IMG/VR virus record: IMGVR_UViG_3300009441_000020
Span: 1-32,680 of that record
DNA: 32,680 bases
DNA from: a virus
Reading direction: 5' to 3' (one strand)
A program made the translations under genes and the position numbers. The first letter of the stretch is position 1, and every line of letters starts with the position of its first letter. Positions 1 to 8,022 of the stretch are shown piece by piece. The notes beneath the pieces are model-generated. The model ran no database searches and had not been told where the DNA came from. It was given only the letters and a program-made list of their open reading frames with translations.

Positions 1-1647
1 TCTTGAGAATGACTGTGCTGAACTTTGACTAAATTGATAGTACAATGTCTTAACACCAGATTCATGTGCGTTTAAATATAATTTGTTGATATCCTTTGCT
101 GATACAGAAGGATGTATCATTAGGTTTAAAGATTGCGATTGATCAATAAACTCCTGTCTTTGCCCTGCCTGTAAAATCAATTCACTTGGAGAAATTTCAA
201 TAAAAGATTTAAATACTTCTTTTGTTGGAAAATCTAAGTGTTGTACACTACCATCTCTTTTTAAGATTCCTTCCCAAACATCTGGAGTATTTAAACCATA
301 TTTTTCTAGATCTTCTAATAAAAATGGATTCTTGTAAATAGTTTTAGATTTAGCAAGATCTTTGATAAAATAGTTAGATTTGATTGGCTCAATTCCCATA
401 CTTACTGCTCCATGAATAAAAGAACTTGATTTGGTTGGTGCAATTGCAACTAATGTTGTATTTGCGAAACCAGTTCTTAATGATTTATAATCTCTCTCAT
501 CATGTAGCCATTTAGATGCAGTTTCAGTTCTTTCTTTAAGAGTTGTAAAAATCTGATAGTTTAATTGCTTAGCTTCTAAAGATTCGAATTCTATTCTTTT
601 AGATTGAAACATTGAATGATATCCTAATACACCAACACCCAATGCTCTGTGATCTTTAGCAAATCTATGAGCTCTTGCCATACCTGGTAAATTATATGAT
701 TTCTTTACGAATTCATCCATTACTGCATTTAAGAATAATGTATATGTTTCAATAGCATCAGTATCCTTAAGTTCGTCCCAATGTAATAAGTTTATAGAAC
801 CTAAACAACATACAAAAGAATTAAAACTATCTGTAGGTAATTGTATTTCTGAACATAAATTTGAAGCAGTGATCTCAAGGCCTAATTCTTTATAGGGAGA
901 ATTATTATTTGTATTATCCTTAAACATTATGTATGGAAAGCCAAATTCATTTCTTCTTTGAATAACTTTAGCCCATATTTTACGTTTAGCACCATCGCCG
1001 GCTTTCATCTCTTCTAACCACTTATCTGTTACTGTAACGCCATATTGTAGATTTTGAATTGGATTCCCTTCTGTACCCATATCTAAAAACTCTAATGCAT
1101 CTGCATGTTCTAGCGGTAACCATGCTGCACATGCGCCTCTTCTAGCTTCTGATTGTTTACATACATCAACGGTTGTGTCATACATTCTAGCATAGTGTAC
1201 TGGACCATCTGCTGTTCCGCCTGTAGAAATAGTTGCACCTCTTTCTCTAATGTTACCTAAGTAAATAGAAGTTCCGCCTCCATATTTTGACATCATTCCA
1301 ATTTCTCTTGAACCATTTAAGATACTATCTAATGTGTCATCTACATTTGATCCATAACAACTGATTGGAAGTCCTTTATCTTTTCCGAAGTTAATCCACA
1401 CTGGAGTTGACATACTATAAAAACCTCTTGCCATATAGTCTTCAAACTTCTTTGCAAATCCTTCAATTTTTAGATACTTTTCTGCAATATTTGCGATATC
1501 TTTGATTCTTTGTTCTGGTGATTCTGTAATATATCCTCTAGATAAAAATAGTCTACTATCTTCGTTTAGCCAATAATATTTTTCTCTAGTCGGTAAATCT
1601 GTATTCGCGTCGGCGCTCTCTGCTAAAGTAGGTGCGGCTTCTTTCAT
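1..1647 (-). CDS. nrdA: Ribonucleoside-diphosphate reductase, large (alpha) subunit, 3' end cut by window edge
   Basis: Class I ribonucleotide reductase alpha subunit, which reduces NDPs to dNDPs for phage DNA synthesis. My translation of 549 residues is open to the left edge, so the C-terminal redox-cysteine tail is missing. Visible motifs: STPVWINFG followed by ISCYGS (Cys97, the E. coli Cys225 equivalent), NLCSEI (Asn263, Cys265, Glu267: the thiyl-radical site), VCCLGSINL (the second redox Cys at 280/281) and a Tyr-Tyr pair at 536-537 that matches the radical-transfer tyrosines. Cys97 lies about 130 residues earlier than in E. coli NrdA, so there is no N-terminal ATP-cone and activity-site feedback by dATP is probably absent. 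The start follows the nrdB stop by 22 nt through an A-rich leader with AAACAAATT repeats, which indicates co-transcription with nrdB. Confidence 0.95.
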   Translation of the reverse strand, partial: MKEAAPTLAESADANTDLPTREKYYWLNEDSRLFLSRGYITESPEQRIKDIANIAEKYLKIEGFAKKFEDYMARGFYSMSTPVWINFGKDKGLPISCYGSNVDDTLDSILNGSREIGMMSKYGGGTSIYLGNIRERGATISTGGTADGPVHYARMYDTTVDVCKQSEARRGACAAWLPLEHADALEFLDMGTEGNPIQNLQYGVTVTDKWLEEMKAGDGAKRKIWAKVIQRRNEFGFPYIMFKDNTNNNSPYKELGLEITASNLCSEIQLPTDSFNSFVCCLGSINLLHWDELKDTDAIETYTLFLNAVMDEFVKKSYNLPGMARAHRFAKDHRALGVGVLGYHSMFQSKRIEFESLEAKQLNYQIFTTLKERTETASKWLHDERDYKSLRTGFANTTLVAIAPTKSSSFIHGAVSMGIEPIKSNYFIKDLAKSKTIYKNPFLLEDLEKYGLNTPDVWEGILKRDGSVQHLDFPTKEVFKSFIEISPSELILQAGQRQEFIDQSQSLNLMIHPSVSAKDINKLYLNAHESGVKTLYYQFSQSSAQSFSR

Positions 1648-1669
1648 ATTGTAAATTTGTTTAATTTGT

Positions 1670-2650
1670 TTAAAATAAATCGTCTTCTGTAATTGACTTA
1701 CTCTTCTTGTTGTAGTCAACACTTTTCTTGTAAAAGAAATCGCCTTCTTTGGTTGCTGTAATTTCTACATCAAACCAAAGTGTTTTTTCTAATTCTGTAA
1801 AATCAACTTCAAATACCGGTTTCATACCAATACGAGTCAATGAGTTATTAAATCTGTTTTTGATAAAGTTTTGGATAGTTTCTTTTGGCAAAAATGAAAG
1901 TTCACCTGTTTCAAAGATCCAATCTAATATTTTACATTCTGCAGCATAAGCTTTTTTACATGCTGAGTCTATTAATTGTTCAAACTCTTCGTCAAACCAT
2001 TCTGGATTTTCTTCTTTGATAATATTAATAAGTTCAGATCCAAAGTTACCGTGAATTTCTTCCTCCTTTGATGTTGCTTCAACTACATTTGAGATTCCTT
2101 TAAATAGATTCATCTCTTTGTTAAATGACATCATAATCAAGAATTGACTAAATAAACTTACATGTTCTATAAATAATGAAAATAATAATACTGATTTAGT
2201 ATACATTTTATCATCTCTAGATCTTGTTCCATCTAAGTATTTCTTTAAATATGCAATTCTATCTTTAATTGCAGGAATTTCAACTACGCTTTTAAAATCA
2301 TCTTCTAATCCAAGAATTCTAAGCAACTGTGCATATGCATCTTTATGTCTTACTTCTGACTCAGCGAATGTCATTCCTACGTCACCTACTTCAGTGATAG
2401 GCATTCTCTTATAGAGATCAGCCCAAAAAGTTTTAACATTAACTTCGATTTGAGCAATAGCTAACATTGATTTTTTAATTACTTCTCTTTCTGAATCAGA
2501 AACTTTTGTTTTAAAATCATCAATATCTGTTGTAAAATTAAATTCAGTATGAATCCAATACGAATGTCTTATTGCATCTTTATATGCTAATAACTGTGGG
2601 TACTCATAAGGTAATATGTTCGTTCTCGGTTGAAAAATGTTTCCGTTCAT
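1670..2650 (-). CDS. nrdB: Ribonucleoside-diphosphate reductase, small (beta) subunit
   Basis: Diferric-tyrosyl radical subunit (R2, 326 aa), partner of the NrdA encoded just downstream. Metal and radical residues can be read: ESEVRHKDAY gives Glu99, His102 and the radical Tyr106, in the ExxHxxxY spacing of E. coli Glu115/His118/Tyr122. A second helix pair supplies SLFIEHVSLF and EEEIHGNF (Glu and Glu-x-x-His iron ligands). Because the radical tyrosine is present, this looks like class Ia rather than a Tyr-less class Ic protein. The C-terminal acidic tail (SITEDDLF) is the part that normally docks into NrdA. It lies directly behind the truncated polymerase gene, separated by about 58 nt that hold a promoter-like AT-rich motif. 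Confidence 0.95.
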   Translation of the reverse strand: MNGNIFQPRTNILPYEYPQLLAYKDAIRHSYWIHTEFNFTTDIDDFKTKVSDSEREVIKKSMLAIAQIEVNVKTFWADLYKRMPITEVGDVGMTFAESEVRHKDAYAQLLRILGLEDDFKSVVEIPAIKDRIAYLKKYLDGTRSRDDKMYTKSVLLFSLFIEHVSLFSQFLIMMSFNKEMNLFKGISNVVEATSKEEEIHGNFGSELINIIKEENPEWFDEEFEQLIDSACKKAYAAECKILDWIFETGELSFLPKETIQNFIKNRFNNSLTRIGMKPVFEVDFTELEKTLWFDVEITATKEGDFFYKKSVDYNKKSKSITEDDLF

Positions 2651-2670
2651 GTTATTGCTATTGTTTTTAG

Positions 2671-2682
2671 ATTTTATATATC
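2671..2682 (-). promoter_or_regulatory. Possible promoter ahead of nrdB
   Basis: On the minus strand the element GATATATAAAAT lies 20 nt before the nrdB ATG, inside the short gap after the polymerase stop. It resembles the AGATATATAATA core seen upstream of several other genes in this window. The call rests on resemblance only. Confidence 0.3.
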
Positions 2683-2708
2683 GAGTATAAATGTAGTGTC
2701 TTGTTAAA

Positions 2709-4112
2709 TTATTTTTTTATTTTTTTTTCTAATTCATATGCCTTCTCATGGTACATATATGACGTCTTTTTGTAGTCCTTTCGTTGATTATATAAATCTG
2801 CTAATATTTTTTTAAGAATGGAATCTTCTTTTTTGAACACTACGCCGTTTTCACAAACAATAACATTTTCATCCTTTCTTCTTTCTGGTATATCTAATAG
2901 TTTCACTTGTTCTACGTAAGATTCTGGTGAAATATTAAATTGTCTCATAATTGATGGGTATAGTGAAGCAAAATCAAATGCACTTACTCCAGAATAATAT
3001 CCAACAATTGGTTGTTTTACATATGCTCCTTCAAATTTACCCTCTTTAAGAGAATCTGCCTTACCATATTCTACACCGATCTTTTTATTAGTTTCAGCTA
3101 ATTTTCTTGCTAATAGAGATTCGGTAATAGCCACCGGCGAAGATGCTTTATATAATGGCATTTTAGTAATTGTAGCCAATGTTAAAAGTACTTCCATTGA
3201 TCTCAACTGTTGATCGATATAATATACAAGACATGAATCTATTACATTGTAGTAAATATACTTTGTGAAATCATTTTCATATAAATCCTGTAATGATCCA
3301 CTATATTTAATTTTATTAATATCTAATACAGCACCTGAAACAAAGTCTAAAGAATTTGATTCTTTTACAGCCACCGATCTGTCATACTTGTCATATAATT
3401 GCATGTAATCTAGAATACCCATATGTAATGGTCTACTATCGTTTCTATCTAATGATCCCGTGATAGCCACGTCAGTCAGGTCGATCTGTAATCGTTTACA
3501 TCTATTGACTATATACTGCCAATCATAGTTGATGAAGTTCCACCCTGTCATCATTGGGAACTTTGGTAAAAACTTATGTAAGAACGTATACAACATATTA
3601 TACTCATCATCAAACTTATGATAAGAGAATTCCCAATCTTGATCATAATTCTTTAAATACTCATTAGTATCGTCGTTGATCTTTTTAACTTTATCAGATG
3701 GCATATCTTCTAGGCCGAGTACAATTGCTTTGCGTTCTGGTGTTATAATAGAAAATGATAAGATTCTAGATTTAGCTTCTTCTGGTTTTGGAAAACCATC
3801 CACTATTTCTGTTTCTATATCTACAAAATATGTTCTTGGCATATTGAACTCATATATCTCTTCTTTGTCAGCTTCTGGTAAGCTATCCATAAAATACAAT
3901 AGACTAAACTTATTAAATGATTTTGCAAACCCTCTCTTTAAAGGTCTATCATCCCAGTTTCTATAAGTTTTATCTTTGTGTCTGTCTGTTTCTTTAGTAA
4001 CTACCCAGTTTTGGAATTGGTTTACACCATATCGCTTAAAAGAAACTTTACCTTCTTTATCATAATATGATATGATGAGCTCTTTATCTGTTTGTTCAAT
4101 GTCTAATAGCAT
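2709..4112 (-). CDS. 43: DNA polymerase, family B, N-terminal half (exonuclease + palm motif A); split gp43
   Basis: T4 gp43-type replicative polymerase that ends after 467 residues, about half the usual ~900. The 3'-5' exonuclease motifs are intact: Exo I FVDIETE (Asp98, Glu100), Exo II NFINYDWQY (Asp197) and Exo III YNVIDSCLVYYID (Asp292). Polymerase motif A is present at Asp380 in FDFASLYPSIMRQFNISPE, as in T4. The protein then stops at a lysine-rich tail where the fingers helix begins, so the conserved fingers lysines and the DTDS catalytic aspartates of motif C are missing. The next gene downstream is nrdB, so the C-terminal half is not adjacent and must be encoded elsewhere. Split gene 43 (43A/43B) is known from Aeromonas T4-like phages. 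The gene starts at the stop of the dUTPase gene. Confidence 0.9.
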   Translation of the reverse strand: MLLDIEQTDKELIISYYDKEGKVSFKRYGVNQFQNWVVTKETDRHKDKTYRNWDDRPLKRGFAKSFNKFSLLYFMDSLPEADKEEIYEFNMPRTYFVDIETEIVDGFPKPEEAKSRILSFSIITPERKAIVLGLEDMPSDKVKKINDDTNEYLKNYDQDWEFSYHKFDDEYNMLYTFLHKFLPKFPMMTGWNFINYDWQYIVNRCKRLQIDLTDVAITGSLDRNDSRPLHMGILDYMQLYDKYDRSVAVKESNSLDFVSGAVLDINKIKYSGSLQDLYENDFTKYIYYNVIDSCLVYYIDQQLRSMEVLLTLATITKMPLYKASSPVAITESLLARKLAETNKKIGVEYGKADSLKEGKFEGAYVKQPIVGYYSGVSAFDFASLYPSIMRQFNISPESYVEQVKLLDIPERRKDENVIVCENGVVFKKEDSILKKILADLYNQRKDYKKTSYMYHEKAYELEKKIKK

Positions 4113-4579
4113 TAATAATTGTTTTTCTGTCTGTTAACATTCTCTTCGGCTTTTGCGAAGTAGTAATTGTATGCTGTTTTTGCATCTAATCCAATTGAAG
4201 ATGCGTAGTTGATAAAGAAGTGTAGAATATCTACCCATTCCATATACAATTCTTTTTTGTCTCCCTCAGACATATCAGAAATCTTTAATGTATCGTATTT
4301 TGTAAAGTCTTTTTTCCAGTATTTCCATACTGCATTTCCACTTCCGTCTTTAATACCTCCAAGTGCATCTGTCATTTCATGAACTTCATCCATCAGTGAG
4401 TGTGTGTTAACATGCCAGAAATCCATAATTTCTCGGATAGTCATATTATCAAAGTTAATGCCATATGTCTCCTCTTGCATTTTCTTTTGATTAGACATTA
4501 TGTCTTCTAGGTGTGTAGTTGATTTGTCGTAAAAATCATTTACTTCTAGATCTTTACATTCGTTGTCTATATTTGCCAT
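4112..4579 (-). CDS. All-alpha dimeric dUTPase/dCTPase-like NTP pyrophosphatase (T4 gp56 role)
   Basis: A 155-aa helical protein with the metal-binding pattern of the MazG/dimeric dUTPase superfamily. LMDEVHEM carries Glu65 and Glu68, and KKELYMEWVDILHFF carries Glu110, Glu114 and Asp117. The EWxDILHFF helix is typical of the dUTPase_2 family. Such enzymes hydrolyse dUTP (T4 gp56 also dCTP) to the monophosphate, supply dUMP for thymidylate synthesis and keep the unmodified nucleotide out of phage DNA. The stop overlaps the polymerase start by one base, and nrdB/nrdA follow, so it belongs to a nucleotide-supply block. Whether the substrate is dUTP or dCTP cannot be read from the sequence. Confidence 0.75.
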   Translation of the reverse strand: MANIDNECKDLEVNDFYDKSTTHLEDIMSNQKKMQEETYGINFDNMTIREIMDFWHVNTHSLMDEVHEMTDALGGIKDGSGNAVWKYWKKDFTKYDTLKISDMSEGDKKELYMEWVDILHFFINYASSIGLDAKTAYNYYFAKAEENVNRQKNNY

Positions 4580-4633
4580 TTTTTTAAGTTTGTTATATTA
4601 TTAATATGATTTAGTTTGAGATAGTTTCAGTTT

Positions 4634-5530
4634 TTATTGATCCATTTCTAAAACTTCTCCCCACTCTCTTTGAGAATTAGTTTTTTCTTTAGTTTCTTCT
4701 GAATCTGGGTAAGGTTGTCCACCTACATTCCAAAACCATGCTCCTGGATTTCCATGTTTCACCATAAACTCCCAAGCTTTAGCATCATAATTCATAGCAG
4801 ATGGAAATGGTGGGGCAAAAGCTGGAGATACGTCAGAAGCAAATGCCTTTGGATGTGACCAAACTTTAGCTTTACCTAATTCTCCATTTTTAATATTTCT
4901 AGAAACTGCGACTGCATTGAATTTAGCATCTGGCCATGCAATCTGCAAAGAGCGTTGCAAAACTCCTGTTGATATTGCAGACCATACTTCTTCTGGGTAA
5001 CCATGTTTTTCTGCAACATCATAAGCTACTTTAACTGCAGCTGCTGTTACTAATTCATGTTTTAAACCCAACGGAATAAAGGTTGCGTTGTTTGCTTCTG
5101 CCCATTCTTTTGCTATTTTATTTAAATTTGGCATTGCAGCAATTCTTCTAAATTTAGGAATAGCTCCTCTTTCAATACAAATTGCTTGATGATCTGAAAT
5201 TACTTTACCAGAAGGCATAAATAAAACCAATTTCTTATTGTACTTATTTGCTAAATATGCCAGAGAAATTCCTGCAAATCCAAATCTAGGTTGTACATAA
5301 ACTAATGTATCTGTTGGTGCCTTTTGAACTAAAATATCTCCGAATCTACATTTAGATCCAAATCCCATCATGTCATCTCTGACTACATTAAATCCTTCAT
5401 GATTAATTATAATAGGATCGTCTAATGGGTCCTTCCAATCACCGGCTAAATCTAACCATGCTTGTCTATTTGGCATCATTAGATTTAAGTCTTGATTCAT
5501 TTTACTTGTTGTGTGCGTATCGTGTGACAT
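4634..5530 (-). CDS. PLP-dependent enzyme, fold type II (ACC deaminase / D-cysteine desulfhydrase-like)
   Basis: A 298-aa protein with the layout of the tryptophan-synthase-beta / ACC-deaminase superfamily. VVRDDMMGFGSKCRFGD aligns with the family motif KRDDLLGxGxGGNKxRK, making Lys60 the likely Schiff-base lysine. A Rossmann-like segment follows (LVYVQPRFGFAGISLAYLA, where related enzymes have GGxQSNHA), then a phosphate-binding loop (AISTGVLQRSL). The sequence has diverged from metabolic ACC deaminases, so the substrate is unknown. It starts 1 nt after the LOG gene stop, suggesting translational coupling. PLP enzymes are known to tailor amino-acid adducts in phages with hypermodified thymidine. 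Such a role here is inference from context, and amino-acid catabolism is the alternative. Confidence 0.7.
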   Translation of the reverse strand: MSHDTHTTSKMNQDLNLMMPNRQAWLDLAGDWKDPLDDPIIINHEGFNVVRDDMMGFGSKCRFGDILVQKAPTDTLVYVQPRFGFAGISLAYLANKYNKKLVLFMPSGKVISDHQAICIERGAIPKFRRIAAMPNLNKIAKEWAEANNATFIPLGLKHELVTAAAVKVAYDVAEKHGYPEEVWSAISTGVLQRSLQIAWPDAKFNAVAVSRNIKNGELGKAKVWSHPKAFASDVSPAFAPPFPSAMNYDAKAWEFMVKHGNPGAWFWNVGGQPYPDSEETKEKTNSQREWGEVLEMDQ

Positions 5531-5531
5531 A

Positions 5532-6206
5532 TTAAAAGTTTGTTTTAGGTCCTAAGTATTCAGGTGTGGTCATATATTTGTTATGGTATTCCATAATCTT
5601 ATCTCTTGCTTCTGCAGCACTATCTACTATTCTAAATAAATCAAAATCCTTTTCACTGATAGTTCCTTCTGATACTAACGTTTCTTTCATCCAATCTATT
5701 AATCCTGACCAGAATTTAGCACCTACAAGAACTATTGGGTATTTTACATTGTGACCACATTGTGCTAATGTAATCGCTTCAAAGGTTTCATCTAATGTTC
5801 CAACGCCACCTGGAAATATAACAAATGCTTGTGAATATTTAAGGAACATTACCTTTCTTGTAAAGAAATACCTGTTATCAACTCCAAGATCTACATATTT
5901 GTTCATACTTGCTTCAAATGGTAGTTCAATACCAACTCCTATAGATTTACCACCCGATTCATGTGCTCCTCTGTTTGCAGCTTCCATGATCCCAGGTCCA
6001 CCTCCAGTAATAACACCAAACCCTTCGCGAGTTATTAACTCTCCAAAAAGCCTAGCTTCTAAATACCACTGATTATCTTCAGCTGTTCTTGCGCTTCCAA
6101 ATACTGAGACACATGGTCCTAATTCGCTAAACGTATCAAATCCTTTTGTGAATTCACCTTGAATCCTTAACACTTGCCATGCATCTTTACTCTTATCTCT
6201 CATCAT
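5532..6206 (-). CDS. LOG-family Rossmann-fold nucleosidase (nucleoside-5'-monophosphate phosphoribohydrolase-like)
   Basis: A 224-aa member of the LOG / former 'lysine decarboxylase' family. Signature motifs are GGGPGIMEAANRGA near residue 70, a conserved arginine in NRYFFTRKVMF, and PGGVGTLDETFE, which supplies the catalytic glutamate. Characterised members (plant LOG, bacterial PpnN) cleave the N-glycosidic bond of nucleoside 5'-monophosphates. In a phage it could recycle or remove specific nucleotides, or release a modified base. The length is close to bacterial homologues and no motif is damaged. The gene opens with two ATGs in tandem, lies 9 nt after the homing endonuclease stop, and is coupled to the PLP-enzyme gene that follows. 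Confidence 0.85.
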   Translation of the reverse strand: MMRDKSKDAWQVLRIQGEFTKGFDTFSELGPCVSVFGSARTAEDNQWYLEARLFGELITREGFGVITGGGPGIMEAANRGAHESGGKSIGVGIELPFEASMNKYVDLGVDNRYFFTRKVMFLKYSQAFVIFPGGVGTLDETFEAITLAQCGHNVKYPIVLVGAKFWSGLIDWMKETLVSEGTISEKDFDLFRIVDSAAEARDKIMEYHNKYMTTPEYLGPKTNF

Positions 6207-6215
6207 TGTGTATTT

Positions 6216-6821
6216 TTACTCGTTAGGGTAATCTTTACATTTATTACCGTGCCATCTGTAATACATGTTTGGGTTAAATTGTTTACCACAGTGTTCGCAT
6301 GTTTTCTTAGTAACTTTTTTAGTTCCACCTGTCATGGCCTTTTTCATTGCAACAATGTGTTCAGCAGATTTCTTTTTACCAGCAAGCGCTTCAGAAACTT
6401 TTTTGTTCCATTCTAAAGTATGTGTTATATTCTTAGATGCTTCTGATATCTTCTGCTTAGTTTCATCACTATGTTTTTTACCTTTCATTCCACTTGAACC
6501 ACCTAAATGGTGTTGTCTTATTTTTTCTCTAACTTCTTTTGTAAATATTACCTCTGCTCCTCTTGCATTATTATAATATTTTTCAGATCTTAGGTTTATT
6601 TGTTTTAATAGTTCTTGTTCGTATTTTAAAGATTCTAATTTAGTTCCCTCAAAAACAATATCTCTTTTCCATTCCTTACTGTCATCTTCGAAATCATTCC
6701 AGAAAAGTTTACTGGAGGACGATGACACATATCCATCATTTTGATTACCCTTATGATAACCAATATATTTTTTATTATCGGTTAAATTATTCCATATATA
6801 CACAAATGCTTCTTCTTTCAT
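6216..6821 (-). CDS. GIY-YIG homing endonuclease with NUMOD3 repeats and zinc finger
   Basis: A free-standing 201-aa homing endonuclease. The N-terminus has the GIY-YIG core, FVYIWNNLTDNKKYIGYHKG, so the 'GIY' tyrosine motif is here YIW. The middle contains two NUMOD3-type DNA-contact repeats, GMKGKKHSDETKQKISEA and LAGKKKSAEHIVAMKKA. The C-terminus is a CxxC...HxxxC zinc finger, CEHCGKQF ending in RWHGNKC. It nicks or cuts DNA to spread itself, as the T4 Seg proteins do. It sits between the LOG gene and the putative modification genes without disturbing either frame, which suggests insertion into a pre-existing operon. No intron boundaries are visible. Confidence 0.9.
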   Translation of the reverse strand: MKEEAFVYIWNNLTDNKKYIGYHKGNQNDGYVSSSSSKLFWNDFEDDSKEWKRDIVFEGTKLESLKYEQELLKQINLRSEKYYNNARGAEVIFTKEVREKIRQHHLGGSSGMKGKKHSDETKQKISEASKNITHTLEWNKKVSEALAGKKKSAEHIVAMKKAMTGGTKKVTKKTCEHCGKQFNPNMYYRWHGNKCKDYPNE

Positions 6822-6849
6822 GTATTATATATCTCAATATTTATATAAA

Positions 6850-8022
6850 TTAGACATGTTTAAATATTTCATTTACTTCTGACGCTTCTTTAGGATAATC
6901 TCTTGCCCATAAGTGTTGTGTTGTTTTTCCATTTACCATAACGTCTTCAGTTGGATGTTTGGCTAAATTAAAGGTTGGATCAAATATCCAGTTATATGGA
7001 ATTCTCTTTGTTGGAGATTTCATTCCATGCGTAATACTAATATGCTTCCAAAAAAAACATGTTTTATCCTCCACGTTCAACATCTTTTGACTAGTCATTG
7101 GATTATTGGGATGATCTGATAAAATTTGCATCTGATCAATCCATGTTTGCGCGTGAGCATTTTCTGCTATAAATTGACCATCTTTATCAATACTATATTT
7201 TACCTTGCCATTTAAGTTTGGGCCTCCAAATATCTGTTGCATTCCATCAAAATGTCCGGTACCACCAAATAAGACAGATTCAGGATCTACTAGATCTGGT
7301 CTACTCATTGCTACATATCTTGCAGTGTTCTTACATGGATATAATGGTGATCTAAAGTTTTGATGTTCTTTAAAATAAGTTTCTAATAACTTTGCAAACT
7401 CCATCATAGTATATGGTCTATCAAGGTTTTCTAGAATGTGGACCATGTCCTTAGCAGCTTGTCGTGGACCATCTAACAACCAATCTTTAACTATTGTACC
7501 TTTAGGATAATAGATTTGAAAAAGATCATTTCTTGCATGTCTATTTTCAACAAAATGTTCTCTTGTTTTTTCTTCACCGTCTTTGATCAATCTTGTAATA
7601 GTACCCCAATGTTCATTACTAAATGAAAATACAATTGTATAATATAATAGTTTTTCTAGATCAGTCTCATGTTGCATCATATAACAATATGGATGTTCAT
7701 GCCAGTGTAGTCTATGTGAAAATATTTGATAGTCATCTAATAGAAGTTGATCTTGTCTCTTGTCAAACGCATGGCAGAATTCAAAGAATTTATTGAAACG
7801 TTCTTCTTGAGTCCAATCTTTCATCCAACTCTCTTTAGGTTTCTTCTTTTTAAATTCTATGTCTAAATTAGTATTGTGATATTTTATATTGGTGTAATTA
7901 GTTTCCTTTTCACCTTCAAAATTAAATAGTTTATTTTGTAAGAAATCTGAATTCATAGATCCTGTTTTTGGGTTGTGTTCAATTTCAAGTCTAGGTTCTG
8001 TTACTGTTTCTTGGTTATTCAT
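6850..8022 (-). CDS. Putative helical DNA-base modification protein (aGPT-PPlase / amino acid:DNA transferase-like), copy 2
   Basis: A 390-aa helical protein rich in Trp and His. I see no textbook motif. It shares an order of motifs with the upstream neighbour: a helix LYYTIVFSFSNEHWGTITRL (compare LYIFILHRVCGSAINYA) and a later segment NTARYVAMSRPDLVDPES followed by GGTGHFDGM (compare FQYAAVIADVCDWYPEFMNR then YYGTNAVECIGYL). That pattern, a helix followed by a small Gly-rich turn, recalls the glycosylase-like alpha-glutamyl/putrescinyl-thymidine pyrophosphorylase family used in phage thymidine hypermodification. The start overlaps the upstream gene by 8 nt. Alternatives are an unrelated phage-specific family or a structural protein. 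The assignment is tentative; the paralogy is better supported than the function. Confidence 0.4.
   Translation of the reverse strand: MNNQETVTEPRLEIEHNPKTGSMNSDFLQNKLFNFEGEKETNYTNIKYHNTNLDIEFKKKKPKESWMKDWTQEERFNKFFEFCHAFDKRQDQLLLDDYQIFSHRLHWHEHPYCYMMQHETDLEKLLYYTIVFSFSNEHWGTITRLIKDGEEKTREHFVENRHARNDLFQIYYPKGTIVKDWLLDGPRQAAKDMVHILENLDRPYTMMEFAKLLETYFKEHQNFRSPLYPCKNTARYVAMSRPDLVDPESVLFGGTGHFDGMQQIFGGPNLNGKVKYSIDKDGQFIAENAHAQTWIDQMQILSDHPNNPMTSQKMLNVEDKTCFFWKHISITHGMKSPTKRIPYNWIFDPTFNLAKHPTEDVMVNGKTTQHLWARDYPKEASEVNEIFKHV

Noticed and set aside
2709-2735. Programmed frameshift at the A-rich end of the polymerase gene
   Set aside because: Other frames hit stops within a few codons and no polymerase C-terminal sequence follows; nrdB begins instead.
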